A stretch of 64,000 nucleotides of DNA, taken from the NCBI GenBank assembly GCA_002914805.1, contig JXTB01000642.1, positions 51,160 to 115,159 of the forward strand, in the 5' to 3' direction. Below are positions 1-11,559 of this stretch, piece after piece (position 1 is the first letter of the stretch; each line of letters begins with the position of its first letter). The DNA is from Parasponia andersonii (Eukaryota; Streptophyta; Magnoliopsida; Rosales; Cannabaceae). The translations under genes and the position numbers were made by a program. The notes beneath the pieces were generated by a model. The model made no database searches and had not been told where the DNA came from. It saw nothing but the letters and a program-made list of their open reading frames with translations.

Positions 1-2927
1 CCCTGACTGGCTTGCAAATCTGGTCTTGGTAAAAAAAACTTAATGGAAAGTGGAGGACCTATATTGATTTCACCGATCTCAACAAAGCATGTCCTAAAGA
101 CAGCTTCCCTCTTCCGAGAATCGATCAGCTTGTAGATGCGACGTCAGGGCATAAACTTTTGAGTTTCATGGACGCATATTCAGGATATAACCAAATCCCC
201 ATATACGAGCTAGATGAGGAACATACCTCGTTCATCACTGATCAAGGGTTATACTATTATAAAAAGATGCCCTTCGAACTTATCAACGTAGGAGCAACCT
301 ACCAACATCTTGTCAATATGATGTTTGCAAAGCAAATTGGCAAGACAATGGAGGTATACGTCGATGATATGCTAGTCAAATCGGAGAAAGCTGAAGATCA
401 CATCAAGCACCTTGATGAGATGTTCGAAATCCTCCGAAGATACCAGATGAAGCTAAATCCCCAGAAGTGTGCATTCGGAGTAGGATCTGGAAAATTTCTG
501 GGTTTTATGGTCAACCAGCGAGAGATTGAAGCAAATCCTCAGAAGATATAAGCATTGATTGATATGCAATCTCTTCATAAACCCAAAGATATGCAAAGCC
601 TAGCAGGAAGAGTAGCTGCTCTGAGTCGGTTTGTATCCAGATCAACTGATAAATGCCAACCTTTCTTTGAGGTGTTGAAGGGGTCAAAAAGGTTCGAGTG
701 GACAGAGAAATGCGAGCAGGCATTCTAAGAATTGAAAAAACACTTGGGTTCCCCTCCACTTTTGTCGAAACCAAATCCGGGAGAAAAATTATGCCTATAT
801 CTCACTGTTTCTAAGTATGCGACGAGTGCCGCATTAATTTACGATGAGGCAAATATTCAGCGACCTGTGTATTATGTAAGTAACAGATTACTTGATGCTG
901 AAACCAGATATCCAGAGATGGAAAAATTGGCACTGGCACTCGTCATTGCATCAAGAAAGCTTCGACCTTACTTCCATGCTCATTCCATCCGGGTTTTCAC
1001 GAATTTCTCGCTAAAACCGGTCTTACAGAAACCTGAGGCGTCAGGACGGCTGCTTAAGTGGGCTATTGAATTGAGTCAATTTGACATCAATTTTCAACCT
1101 CGCACCGCTATAAAGAGTCAAGCCCTCGTAGATTTTATTGCAGAATTTACATACGACGTCAATCTTCCCACGGGAGTACTCGAGAAACCTACCTCAGATA
1201 CATCAAAGTTGTGGAAGCTTTATGTTGACAGGTCATCGAATGAAAATAGAGCAGGTGCTGGCATAGTTTTAATCAGTCTTGAAGGGTACAACATTCATTA
1301 TGCGCTTCGCTTCAAATTCCCAGCGTCGAATAATGAGGCCGAATACGAAGCACTGATAGCTGGGCTAAAGCTCGCACAGGAAATGAAGGTCGAAATAATT
1401 GAGGTGTATAGCGACTCCTAGCTGGTCGTCTGTTAGGTTAAGGGTGATTATCAGGCGAGAGGAGAAAGAATGAGGGCCTATTTGGAGAAGGTGCAGCAGT
1501 TGTTCTTAACGTTCGACACTTATGATATACAGCTTCTTCCTCATATTAAAAACACCCGGGCAGATGCGCTCACTAAGCTCGCCTCAACGAAAGATGCAGA
1601 ATTGTTGAAGGTAGTTCCCATTGAGTTTCTTATATCACCAAGCATCGAGGTCGAACCCCAAGTAATTATGCCAGTTGATGAAGAACCGTCGTAGATGGAC
1701 CCCATAATGCGATATATACAAAATGGCGATCTTCCTGAGAATAAAGACGATGCAAGGTGGCTTCGCATGAAAGCAGCTCGCTATATCATCCAGGATGGAC
1801 AACTTTATTGAAGGAGTTTCAGCTCGCCATTATTATTATACGTCAATAATAAAAAAGCACGCTATATTATGAGGGAAATTCATGAAGGAATATGTGGAAA
1901 TCATTCTGGGGGGCAAACGCTTGCAAACAAGATTCTTCGACAAGGGTACTTTTGGCCAACCATGAAGAAAGATACATTGGAGTTTTGTAGGAGATGTGAC
2001 AAATGTCAACGATTTGCAACCATTCCTAGAAAACCACATGTTCCTTTAACTTCAATGACTAGTCCATGGCCATTTGCCGTGTGGGGAATTGATATTATCG
2101 GGATGCTACCATGAGCGCGAGGTGGTTTGAAGTATGCAGTGGTCGCAGTCGATTATTTTACAAAATGGACGGAAGCCGAGGCCTTGAGCACCATCTCCGC
2201 AAAAAAGATGATAGATTTTGTTTACAAATCTATAATCTGTCGATATGGTATACCACATACCATAATTTCTGATAATGGAAAGCAATTCGACTGTGACGAG
2301 TTCCGTGACTTCTGTAATAACTTGGGCATCAAAAAGAGTTTCTTCGCTGTTGTTCATCCACAAGCCAATGGGCAGGTCGAAGTGATAAACAAAATACTAA
2401 AGCAGAATATAAAGACAAAACTGGAGGAGCATAAAGGAGCTTGGCCAGAGGTACTTCCAGAAGTTTTATGGGCTTATCGCATCACACAACGAACCACTAC
2501 TGGAGAGAGTCCATTCTCTTTGGCTTATGGATATGAAGCGATGATCCCTGTTGAAATTGGTGCGGGCTCCCTGCGGCGATCTATTTATGAGCAAAATCAG
2601 AATGATGTATTACTGAGAGTTGAACTCGATCTTTTAGAAAAGCGGCGTGAACAATCTCAGCTCCGAATTACATCATACCAACAACGCACTGCTCGATATT
2701 ATAATTCCAAAGTCAAAGATAGACATTTTGAAGTTGAAGATCTTGTCCTTCGACGAGTTCTACCTAATAATAGAGAACATGGTGCTGGTGTATTTGGGCC
2801 TTCTTGGGAAGGACCTTATGTTATTGATAACATCATTCGACCTGGGACATATAACCTAGCTAGCATCGGTGGACAAAAGATCGAGCATGCCTGGAATGCA
2901 GACCAACTTCGTCGTTATTATCAATAA
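1..2927 (+). pseudogene. gypsy pol polyprotein (RT, RNase H, integrase), broken by stops
   Basis: RT begins at the left edge. It shows an IDFTDLNKACP block near 60-92, FMDAYSGYNQI near 166-200 and the catalytic VYVDDMLV at about 355-376. The RNase H region (about 790-1600) has a degenerate YVDxSSN motif near 1221. The integrase zinc finger is an HHCC arrangement (HEGICGNH then CRRCDKC, about 1880-2010), followed by the core domain with VAVDYFTKW (about 2142) and SDNGKQFD (about 2270). The last residues, near 2893-2924, read AWNADQLRRYYQ before the terminal stop. From position 60 to 2927 everything stays in one frame, interrupted by stops at 549, 726, 1419, 1434, 1692, 1809 and 2112. One frameshift lies in the A-run near 31-45. 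It cannot make a full protein. Confidence 0.92.
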
Positions 2928-3602
2928 ATCTTCATGTTATCTTCAACAGCTTACTGTATCTTCTTCATTAATATTCGTCAATAATACTTCTTCGACTATT
3001 ACTTCAACTCGTTTCCGATCGTCTTTTATAGTTTTATGGCAGTTTTCGGACACTATAAAACTCAGGGGGCAGTGGGATCAGAATGTTATCTCCTACTGGT
3101 CTCCTAAGGGACTATGCAAACGTCCATTTAGAGGAGACAGGGTTTTAGATCGTCGAAATATCTAAATCTCCTTAAAATCCTAGGATTTTCTCCTCGCTTC
3201 ATGCCTCAGCATGTCGTATTACGCAATTTTCCTCCTCGAACAGAAAAGTAACTAAGCAAAACGTTCGTTGTTCGAAGTGATATATTGCTATGTTTTATTT
3301 TGACATGGAACTTTTGAAATACAGTTAGAGTTTGCATCACTCGTATTGACTATTTTCTTAAGCGATCTAACCTATCCTAATGCTTAAAACTTGTTTTAAG
3401 TTAGTCGGATTCAAATCGCTAAAAGTGTACTGATCAATCACCTGTGATTGACTACTTAAGTTAAAATTAAAATTTGTTTTTTCATTGTTTTGCAAGAGCA
3501 TATAAGGAAAAATAATATTTATTAAAAGAAAGTCATCCGTACATGCACATAAAAAAGGGGGGACAAAGCCCGCATTGTTCTAAAAATAATAAAAAAAAGT
3601 TA

Positions 3603-4039
3603 TGTAGAAGGGCTCGCGCCGCCATCCCCAGCCTTGGTGGTATCCTCCCTCCAGCTTTATACGAGTTCGACCACATCCTCGCCAAGGATGGAGAAGTCAA
3701 AATCCGGATGCTTGCAGAAAATGTTGAAAATGATAGCTGACGAGGCGATATCACTAGCTTTATCTTCGAGTTGTTTGACTTCAGTCGCCTTGAACTCCTC
3801 GATAGCTTTGTGAACCGCCTCGGTGATCGCTTCCCTCATACGATCCGGATGTTCAGAAATGACCTTCTCGAGCTCTTTGACTTTCTCCTCAAGATGCTTC
3901 TCCAAGTTGAAGGCCGTTCTCTCCTCCTCCCGAGCCTTTTCCGAGTTCTCAAACGCTTGTGTTATCTCTTCAACTTTCTCAGCTTTCTCCAAGCATTCGA
4001 GAACCGGATCGTGCATCAGGACAGCAGTAGCCGCAGTCT

Positions 4040-4074
<35 letters not shown>

Positions 4075-5749
4075 CTCTAATTGTTAACACCAAGAGAATA
4101 CACTCGAAGAGAAGATAGAAAAGCTTACATTGGCCAGCATCCTCATTGCAGATCCAAAAGCAACCTTGACAGAACGTCCCTTCATCCGCTCCCAACCTTC
4201 CTCAGATGTGAAGCGATCGATAAAGGCTACGCTCATACCAACCTTCTCTGGTAATTGGTTGAGGAGTGCGAAGAGCTCTTCACCCTTATCTGCCAAGGTC
4301 GGTTCTGAAGAAGTGGCAACCTTGGTGGGGGGTTCAGGATGACTCGCTGGCTGAGGTTGTGGTGGAGGCGAGCTTGCTGGGAGATCCTCGAAGGCAACTT
4401 TTCTCCTCTTCGAGCTGTCAACCTTCTCCTTCCCTTTCGATGGCGGGGTACTCTCGGGTGTTTTGGTTTTTGCCATGGATCTGAGAGTTGAAGGTGGTAC
4501 TCACAAGCCACTACTAATGACCATCTCTGTACAGATATGTCAGTGAGCAAGGAAATATTGTATAAGGGTAATTAGAATGAACGTGTAATTACCTTCTTCT
4601 TGTAGAGCTGGTTAAGGAGCTAGTGGTGACACAGTCTCTAGAGATGAAGGTTCTGAGCATGGAGGTGTGGCTGGTGCTTTTTGTTTTCTAATTCTTGAAG
4701 ACGAGGCACCTAAATTCGTCCTTTTCCTTGGCTTCTTCTTCAAGCTCGATAGCTTAGACGAGAGAACCGGGGGGTCTGGGAATGTGGCACCCTTCAGAAG
4801 CAGACCGCAAGCGACCAGGTTATTCGAAGTACCTAGTATCTTCCAATTAAATTCTTCAATTAGAAGGTCGTTGATTTTATATACCCTTGCGAGCTGTTCC
4901 TTGGAGAGTCCGGGTCGATCCCTGTTATCTGCGATGACATTCGAATGCGATCAGTATAAGAGTAAACATAGAAACAAGGCGATAAATTGGAAGACTACCT
5001 ACCGGGATTCTGAAAGAAGCCGTTAGCTGCATAGTCAAAATGGAAAAATGGATTTTTCCATTTTCCCATGTTGTTGCGAACCTCGTAGATCGTTTTTATT
5101 ACTTAGTTCGACCATTTGCTCGCATAGAAGAAGCTGAAATCTAACGGATTTGATTTCACTTGGTAGAACCAAGTGAATTCTTCAGGTGAAGGGGTTTCTA
5201 AGCCTAGTTTATGGTACAGTATATACAAACCTACCATATATCTATAGGCATTAGGGGTCAATTGAAAAGGACGACCCCATAGTAATCAATAATCGATTTT
5301 ATATACGGATGGAGTGGGAGATGCACGCCACATTTGAGGACTACCTCAGAAAAAGAAGCGAGTCCATATGGGGGAGGGTGTGGTCGGTTAAATTCCATAA
5401 GTAGACGAATGGGTATGGCGATCTTATAGCTGCTCGCAATTTTGCTGAGTTTGTTTGATGTACAGCTCGTCCTTACATTGGTACATGACCAATTCCCTTC
5501 TACGTATTGGTAGCCAGATGAAAATGCAGGGGCATCCCTGATATGTCTTGGCCACTGATCCTGGGGGAGATCGCCTATTCGAGGACTACTCTGTCTGGCT
5601 CCTGTTATTTCTATCTCGGATTCTAGCTCAAGATAGTCTTCAAGGTTAATGGAGCTAACACTCGAGTCAGATTCTCCAGAAAACGCATTCCCTTCCCTAA
5701 ATTCCTCACTACTAGACATCTGAAAAGAAATACACAGGGATTCAGGCAT
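3603..5749 (-). pseudogene. antisense ORF of Tat-like gypsy element (Transposase_28-like N-terminus, coiled-coil C-terminus)
   Basis: The gene is opposite in strand to pol and lies between pol and the 3' LTR. The likely start is the Met at 5719 (MSSSEEF...), with an upstream in-frame Met at 5749. Exon 1 runs to about 5002 and contains a stretch ending in LASFSEVVLKCGVHLPLHP, which resembles the plant 'putative gypsy-type transposon' (Transposase_28) domain. Coding then continues through splice-like junctions: a GTAGGT donor near 5001, a block at about 4930-4590, one at about 4500-4131, and a last exon at about 4037-3603. The C-terminal exon (MHDPVLECLEKAEKVEE...) is strongly heptad-like, rich in E, K and L, and probably forms a coiled coil. 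A frameshift near 5270 and a stop near 5114 break exon 1. An (AT)n run (about 4043-4070) lies in the last intron. The C-terminal exon is also present at 57653-58111. Function in the element is not known to me. Confidence 0.75.
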
Positions 5750-6258
5750 CGAGGATTCTCACTATGCCAGCACTTTGGGTATTCATCTTAGGATTGTACC
5801 AATAAGCAAACTCATTCCTAAGAGATCTACGGATTCGTAAAAAATTGTTTGAGCAGTTCATCAGAAAATAAATGTTTGAGCAGTTCGTTGGGAAATAAAA
5901 TAGGGTATCAGACCCTAGAAATTCTTTTCACAAGTTCGTTTCTGGTTATTATCTAATAAGTCTACCCTATGGACTGAAAAAGGGGAATAAAAAAATAATT
6001 CTCATTTCACTTCAGTGTGGGATGAGTTTTTATTCCTAAAGATTGAAATTATTTTTTCAAGAACAGAAGAAATAAGAGAAGAAATGAACTAACTTTTCTT
6101 CAGAAGCAGAGGATTTGAGACGATTTGAACTTCGTCGGAGAAGAAACTGTGATTGTGCGAGCTGAAGGACGAAACGGTACTTTAGGGTTCTCTGAAGTTT
6201 CGATATTTTCTGAGAAGATGGAAACAGTAAAATGAAACAGGAACAGACTGGTTTCTGA

Positions 6259-6266
6259 TATTTATA
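6259..6266 (-). promoter_or_regulatory. TATA box for the antisense ORF
   Basis: On the minus strand the sequence reads TATAAATA, about 540 bases upstream of the Met at 5719, with a C/T-rich leader after it. This is the placement expected of a dedicated promoter driving the antisense ORF, independent of the LTR. Inferred from motif and position only. Confidence 0.5.
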
Positions 6267-6601
6267 CTCCAAGTACCGTTAAATCACAGCCGTAGATTAA
6301 GGAATTTGATTTTTGGTTTTGAAGGCCGAAGTTTACTCGGGATTTGATTCTTTCCGAAAAAAAATCAGAATTGTTTAAAATTTGAAAAAGATTTGGTTTA
6401 AAAACGACGGTTGATATCATTAGACTTCCTCGAATTCTGCTCTTTCTCGGAAAAGGCTACACGTGTTTCCGTCTGTCAGAAAAAGATATATGTGATCTTG
6501 AGAGATAGGATTTGAAATCTGGCGACTCTTCGACTCTTCAGAGATGACATCGCATTTTTAAGATCGCACGGTAAAAGGAAGCTCCATTTTGTTCTAAAGA
6601 A

Positions 6602-6622
6602 CTAATGGAGCTAAGGGGCAAT
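6602..6622 (+). other. polypurine tract before 3' LTR
   Basis: A purine-rich stretch including GGAGCTAAGGGGCA lies immediately upstream of the LTR start TGTTGTGCGG at 6623. This is the usual plus-strand priming site position in LTR retrotransposons. Confidence 0.6.
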
Positions 6623-7253
6623 TGTTGTGCGGTCTAAAATCTTATGTTAGGTCGCATAAGAGTTAAGTTACATGCGACCTCTACCGCTTAGGTTACATGC
6701 GACCTCTTCCGCTTAGGTTATATGCGATCTCCTCTGTATAGGTTGTAAGCGACCACTTTTGAAAGAAAATAAAACAAGTCTCTGCTTCGTCAAACAGGTA
6801 ACCTGCAAGGAAAGGGAAACAGAAGACTCCCTTTTATGATCGATCAGTTACCCGTTTTGAGTAGTTATCCAATTATGTTGTTACTCAAATTGTATTACCT
6901 GATTGTATAGTTACCCGTTTTCATAATTAGGAACATTGAGTTACCCTCACCTATATAAAAGGAACTCAATGTTTCAGACGGGAGGATCCAATTGTTTTTG
7001 AGTTTTCCAATTTCCAGATTTCGAAATTCTGACTCTCAATTTGAGAGAGATTTCCAGACGAGACATTGCAACTTTGAATACTTGTAATTCTCTATAAAAA
7101 TAGTGAAAAAACAGTGGACGTAAGCTCATCTTTTTCGGGGCTGAACTACTATAAAATCTTCTCTCTTTATTTGCTTTGATTAATAACTCAACTCTCACAA
7201 ACCACGTCTCTTAATTTTTTCTAAATTTATTCTTGATAAAACCTCCATCAACA
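6623..7253 (+). repeat. 3' LTR of gypsy element (631 bp)
   Basis: It begins TGTTGTGCGGTC and ends ACCTCCATCAACA, i.e. TG...CA. The same ends recur in reverse complement at 62192-62855, and the start recurs at 63772. The U3 part carries short repeats of a ~24-bp unit with core GCGACCTC (about 6650-6755). A TATATAAAA box is at 6952-6960, so transcription would start about 25-30 bases later and define R/U5. Confidence 0.88.
6952..6960 (+). promoter_or_regulatory. LTR TATA box
   Basis: TATATAAAA within the LTR, conserved in the inverted LTR copy near 62511-62517. It is the expected core promoter of the retrotransposon. Confidence 0.6.
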
Positions 7254-8628
7254 TTTAATAACAAAAAATTCTAATTTTTGTGACTAAAGCTTTTATCTTC
7301 AAATTTTTTAATCACCACATAAGAATGATGAGATAATGACATCTTTTTTATAGTAAATTTTTCTCTTTTAATCATGATTATTTAGAAAGTAAGATTTTAT
7401 CGCAGTTTTTATTTGGTTTGATAAAAGTTGGTAACTTGTTAGAAAGGAAAACACGAGTAACAATTTTCCATTTTATATTAGGTATTTTACACAATGGAAA
7501 CTTTGTCACACAGATTTGTTAATGCACGTCTTTTTGGACTTTGGAGAATTAATTTTAATCAAACTATGCAACAATGATAATAACAAAGAATAATAAAACA
7601 GACTAACCAATCAAGTACGCACCACCGACGGTTGATTCCCATGAGCGTGCGGAAGTCATATAAAAAAGAAAAAAAAAAAACAATTAATAAATATATAAAT
7701 AATCAATTAAAATGCAATACTCAGGCCTAGCATGCAACAGGTGATTAGTGTACGAGCCTTTAGCACACAATAACTTCTACCCTCGATAATTCTAATTAAT
7801 AAATAAAATTAATTACAATTTATTGGTAACAAACTGAGATTTCATATAGGACAATATATAGTGCCGTATAGCATTGGCACCTGGATTAGCCGAAAAGGGT
7901 TTCTCTATTTTATGAATATATTTCCAGAATTCGACCGTTAAAAGGTTTAATTGCTTTAATGGTGATAGAATGCAGGTGTCTTTGTCTTTTTTTTTTCCCC
8001 TTAAAAAAGTTAAAAGCAAATATACATTTATTTAATTTATAATTTCATATTCAAGTAGCTTTTAGGTCTTATCGATCATTTATTTATTCAACTCTAGGTA
8101 TGCGTTAATCGCTTGCCAACAAATGCTATTATTTAATGAAAAAGAAACAAATGGTCATTATATAAATATTTTTTTAAACAAAAGTAAACTAAAATAATAA
8201 TAATAAAAAAAAAAAGCAATCAAACAACTCGGCAAGCAAAAAATTTGTTTTATGGTAAAAAAAACAGCAAGAATTTATTTGTTTGTTTGACACTCAAATG
8301 AGCTGGTCTCTACAAAGGAAAGCACAACAAGTAAAAAGTACACGTCAGTGACACCTGGCAAGCGGCAGCTCCTTCCGGTAATGCGTAGTTAACGTCGAGC
8401 CATGTTTCCGTTACATAACGGCTCCTATTTTCTCTCCCTCAAAAACCCCCCATAATAATTATAACCGATTCTGTTCACAGAGAAGAACCAAAAAAGAGGG
8501 GAAAAAAAAAAAAAACAAAGGCCCCGAAGGGATTGCGAAAAAGAGAAGAACATAACCGAAAAAAATAAGGGATCCGTTCTTCTCTTTATTCTGCAAATCC
8601 CTAAATCGATCATCATCAACAGAGTATC
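7254..8628. other. intergenic DNA between gypsy LTR and small plant gene
   Basis: AT-rich DNA with A- and T-runs and no convincing ORF. The last ~250 bases (8380-8628) hold a CT-rich patch (near 8430) and an A-rich purine leader, and likely serve as promoter and 5' UTR of the gene at 8629. Confidence 0.6.
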
Positions 8629-9153
8629 ATGACATCAGATCTGACGGCCGACGTTTCGCCACGAGAGGAGATGGACCTGATCAGCGACGACGTTTCGGAG
8701 CTGATGTTCGCCAGGAGAGGCTGCTGTTATTCGTGGATCCCGTGCTTCGGGTCGGACCGGTCGTCGGCCTCCGGATCGGTCTGGTGGCAGCGGATGAGGC
8801 CCGCCGAGAACGACGATCCGTGGTGGAGCCGGGGCTGGAAGAAGGTCCGCGAGTGGTCGGAGATCGTGGCCGGTCCCAAGTGGAAGACCTTCATCCGCCG
8901 GTTCAACAAGAACCGCTCCCATTCCGGGTACAGGCAGACCGGCAAGTTCAACTACGACGAGTTCAGTTACGCTCTCAACTTCGACGAGGGCCCGGGGCAG
9001 AACGGTCATTTTGACGACGACGACGACGAAGATATCTTGGGCCGCGATTTCTCGAGCCGCTTCGCTTCCGTACCGACTTCGGCCAAGTCGTCCATGGATT
9101 TGGGGAAGGAAGGAGGAGGAGGAGGTGGAGGTGGAGGGCCTTCGTTCACGTGA
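8629..9153 (+). CDS. small plant-specific protein of unknown function (174 aa)
   Basis: A single uninterrupted ORF with clearly higher GC and strong third-position G/C bias compared with its AT-rich surroundings. The protein has an acidic N-terminus (about 1-25), a short Cys/Trp segment RRGCCYSWIPCFGS (about 29-42), a Trp-rich basic region with DPWWSRGWKKVREW and KWKTFIRRF (about 62-91), a conserved-looking FNYDEFSYALNFDEG block (about 105-120), a DDDDDED tract, and a C-terminal polyglycine run. There is no signal peptide or membrane segment. I recognise the layout as a plant-only uncharacterised family but cannot give a function. The start is the first Met after a leader and no upstream in-frame extension is visible. 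The CDS looks intact. Confidence 0.85.
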   Translation: MTSDLTADVSPREEMDLISDDVSELMFARRGCCYSWIPCFGSDRSSASGSVWWQRMRPAENDDPWWSRGWKKVREWSEIVAGPKWKTFIRRFNKNRSHSGYRQTGKFNYDEFSYALNFDEGPGQNGHFDDDDDEDILGRDFSSRFASVPTSAKSSMDLGKEGGGGGGGGGPSFT

Positions 9154-10019
9154 GTCGCACGTGATGTGGACGAGAGCCAGGGTGGTGGTTTTCGGGTCGG
9201 CCGGTTCGGTTCGGTTCGCCACGTGGACTAAGGGTGCGGTTTGGCCAACGTGGGGCGGCACCGAGTTGTACGGGAGAGCGATTCGTAGCGCAAGACGCGG
9301 CGGCGACCATTGACTTTGTTTTTACTGGGATATTATAATTTTATATCTTAACATTTTGTTTAAATTATATTTTAGTTATTATTAATATTCATATGAAATC
9401 GGTTACAAATTTATATATCATATTAATTTAAAGTAATTAATTTATTAAGTTATTTTTTAAAAAATTAAAAATAAATTATATAAAAATTGATACGATAACA
9501 AATTTATTAAATTATTTTAATAAATTAATTGTTCTAAATTAGTGTATAAATTTATAATAAATATTAAATTTATGTGTTAATATTAATAATAATTAAAATA
9601 GAATATATAAATTAAATAAAATATAAAATATAAAAATGATAATATTTATGGTTTTTTTTGTCCCGTTGATTGGGAGTCGGACCACGTTAACAATTTTTTG
9701 CTTTTGTTTTTGTTTTAATATTTTTGGGGGTGAAATGTAATAATTATTTTCCCAGGTAAAAAATTAAAGAAAAGAAAAAAGGGAGATCAAAGAGGGAGGG
9801 AGGGAGGGAGGGTGGGTGGTCGAGATAGATCTTCTGCGTATGTCAAATTGGTGGTTGTATAATAATTGATTTATGTATAGGAGCCAGTGGAGAAAGTAAA
9901 ATTCTGGTCAACGCTGTTATAATTGTGAAAATTAGTGATTTTTTTAAGAGAAAAATTCATTTTGTTGCCTGCTTTTCTAGGGCTTAGTACTAGTACGAGT
10001 ACTAGGGCTTATGATCTAA
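9154..10019. other. AT-rich intergenic DNA with a G-run
   Basis: After the GC-rich gene the sequence becomes very AT-rich (9330-9640) with no ORF of note. A run of GGGA repeats at about 9793-9818 could form a G-quadruplex. The 3' UTR and polyadenylation site of the upstream gene should be in the first few hundred bases, but I cannot fix the site. Confidence 0.5.
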
Positions 10020-10899
10020 GTTTTTTGCCTCGGCATATGCGCGTCGTTCGATGACTTGTTGCTGGTGTCATGCTCTGAGAAAGACTACTATGTCTGCAAT
10101 CGGCTTACGAGGCAATGGCTTGCACTCCCTGAAATCCCATACGGCCATTATTGCCAATCACAATCATCATATGAGTAAGTACTATGTCAAATGTGCACAT
10201 TGGTGTGTAAGCATAACCGCTATGATACAAAACAGTACATGAGGTTCAGGGTCGTGCTGATCAGTGCAAGCCATTGCCTTGAAAATATAATTTTTAATAA
10301 TATTTTGCTCGGAGACTAGAGAGTGGAAAACACCAGAAACCCTGTGCCTTATCCGGGGTCTACAATACCGAATACTATATTGGATAGTGGGAATTAATAG
10401 TCTCACCAAAATTGTTGCATTCGATCCATTCGAAGCAATTTATTTTCCCTTGATCAAACACATTGGCTTGCCTGCTCAGTTTCGTCGTGGAAGGCCAGTT
10501 CATATATTTAGGGTGAACCTCGGCTAATTAAAGGTTGTCCAAGTTTTGTGGGGCTAAGAAGATTGGCCTCCGTTTGAGAATTTGGGAACTAGATATCAAT
10601 TTAAGGATGTAGGTGATCCTGGAACTTGGTCTTTGATTCACGATGTTATAGTGGAAAAAAGGAGATCATATTGGGCGGTTGGTGTTATTAGTTTCCATCC
10701 GAATAATGACAATGTGGTTTTCCTGTTACGTGTTTTTGATATTTGGCGACTTGAGATTGGAGCAAACAAAGATGAGAAAATTGACGAACTTCCAAGAAAC
10801 GACGCAAAGTCTTCAGATTTTAATAGCATGTTCTTAGACTCTTTAACCATTATGCATCCTCCATGTCCTACACCAATTCCTACACTTCCATCTGTTTAA
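10020..10899 (+). pseudogene. F-box-type protein relic, copy 1
   Basis: Two blocks look like a plant F-box protein with the associated C-terminal domain. At 10050-10160 one frame reads DLLLVSCSEKDYYVCN and then LTRQWLALPE, a motif common in plant F-box proteins. At 10582-10899 an ORF contains VISFHPNNDNVVFLLRVFDI and ends PTPIPTLPSV before the stop. The two blocks are not joined by a continuous frame or obvious introns, and no F-box N-terminus is visible. Copies 2 and 3 at 15150-17164 and 18440-18483 share the same 3' end. Confidence 0.6.
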
Positions 10900-11559
10900 A
10901 CGTTCTGTATATTTTAAGATACCTACGATTTCAATTTAAACTTTTGCTTGTATGTCAGTGTTTCTTTTTCAAGTTCGTTATTGATTTCATCTTTTAGTTA
11001 CTATTTAGTAACACATAATAGATCATTGTTATTATTTGATATAATTAGCAGCTTCATAATAAGCTCCCTATTTCTTTTCTTTATTTGTCCTTTCATGTTC
11101 CCATAACTCAAGTGATCTAATTAGATTCAAAAGATAATAAATAAATAAGTGATCTAATTCAAGGTAATTAAATTGAGCTTATGAGCTATCAATGTTCTTA
11201 TCAATTTAATTGATGGACCAATTATGTGTAGAAGCCCAATGTTAAATCCAATATGAGTGACGAGCCTATAATGAAAAAGATACAATTAAAAATCGGTATG
11301 ATTCCTAAAATACAAAGCAACATTAAAAAGTTGAAAATGGTTGTACAATTTTCTTAAGGCCATTCTGACAACTTTCTCTTTCCCATCTAGAGAGAAAATT
11401 TAGCCACATGATCCATGCATTGTAGTCTTAAAAGGTCTATCATCCAAGGATTTTGGTACACTACTCTAATCCCTTTCTTCTTGTTTCAACATACATACTT
11501 AATAGTATACATGTGTATCCTGTTCTATGAGTGGTTTATAGTCTATAAGATGATGATGT
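10900..11559. other. AT-rich spacer between F-box relic and CACTA terminus
   Basis: No coding signal found on either strand. The sequence is low-complexity AT-rich up to the CACTACAA-type terminus at 11560. Confidence 0.5.

Larger units (their letters stand above)
1..7253 (+). mobile_element. Ty3/gypsy (Tat-like) LTR retrotransposon, 3' portion
   Basis: This is the right-hand part of a Ty3/gypsy element that enters the window inside the reverse transcriptase. In order it holds RT, RNase H, integrase (to 2927), a spacer, an antisense multi-exon ORF (about 5749 down to 3603), a polypurine tract and a TG...CA-bounded 3' LTR (6623-7253). An additional antisense ORF between pol and the 3' LTR is a known property of Tat-lineage plant elements. 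A second copy of the same family lies inverted at 57478-62855 and supplies the missing gag, protease and primer-binding site. The left LTR is outside the window, so target-site duplication cannot be tested. Confidence 0.9.

Noticed and set aside
8635-9313. Long ORFs on the opposite strand and in other frames of the gene at 8629
   Set aside because: They are shadows produced by its high GC content; Arg/Pro/Ala-biased and without motifs.
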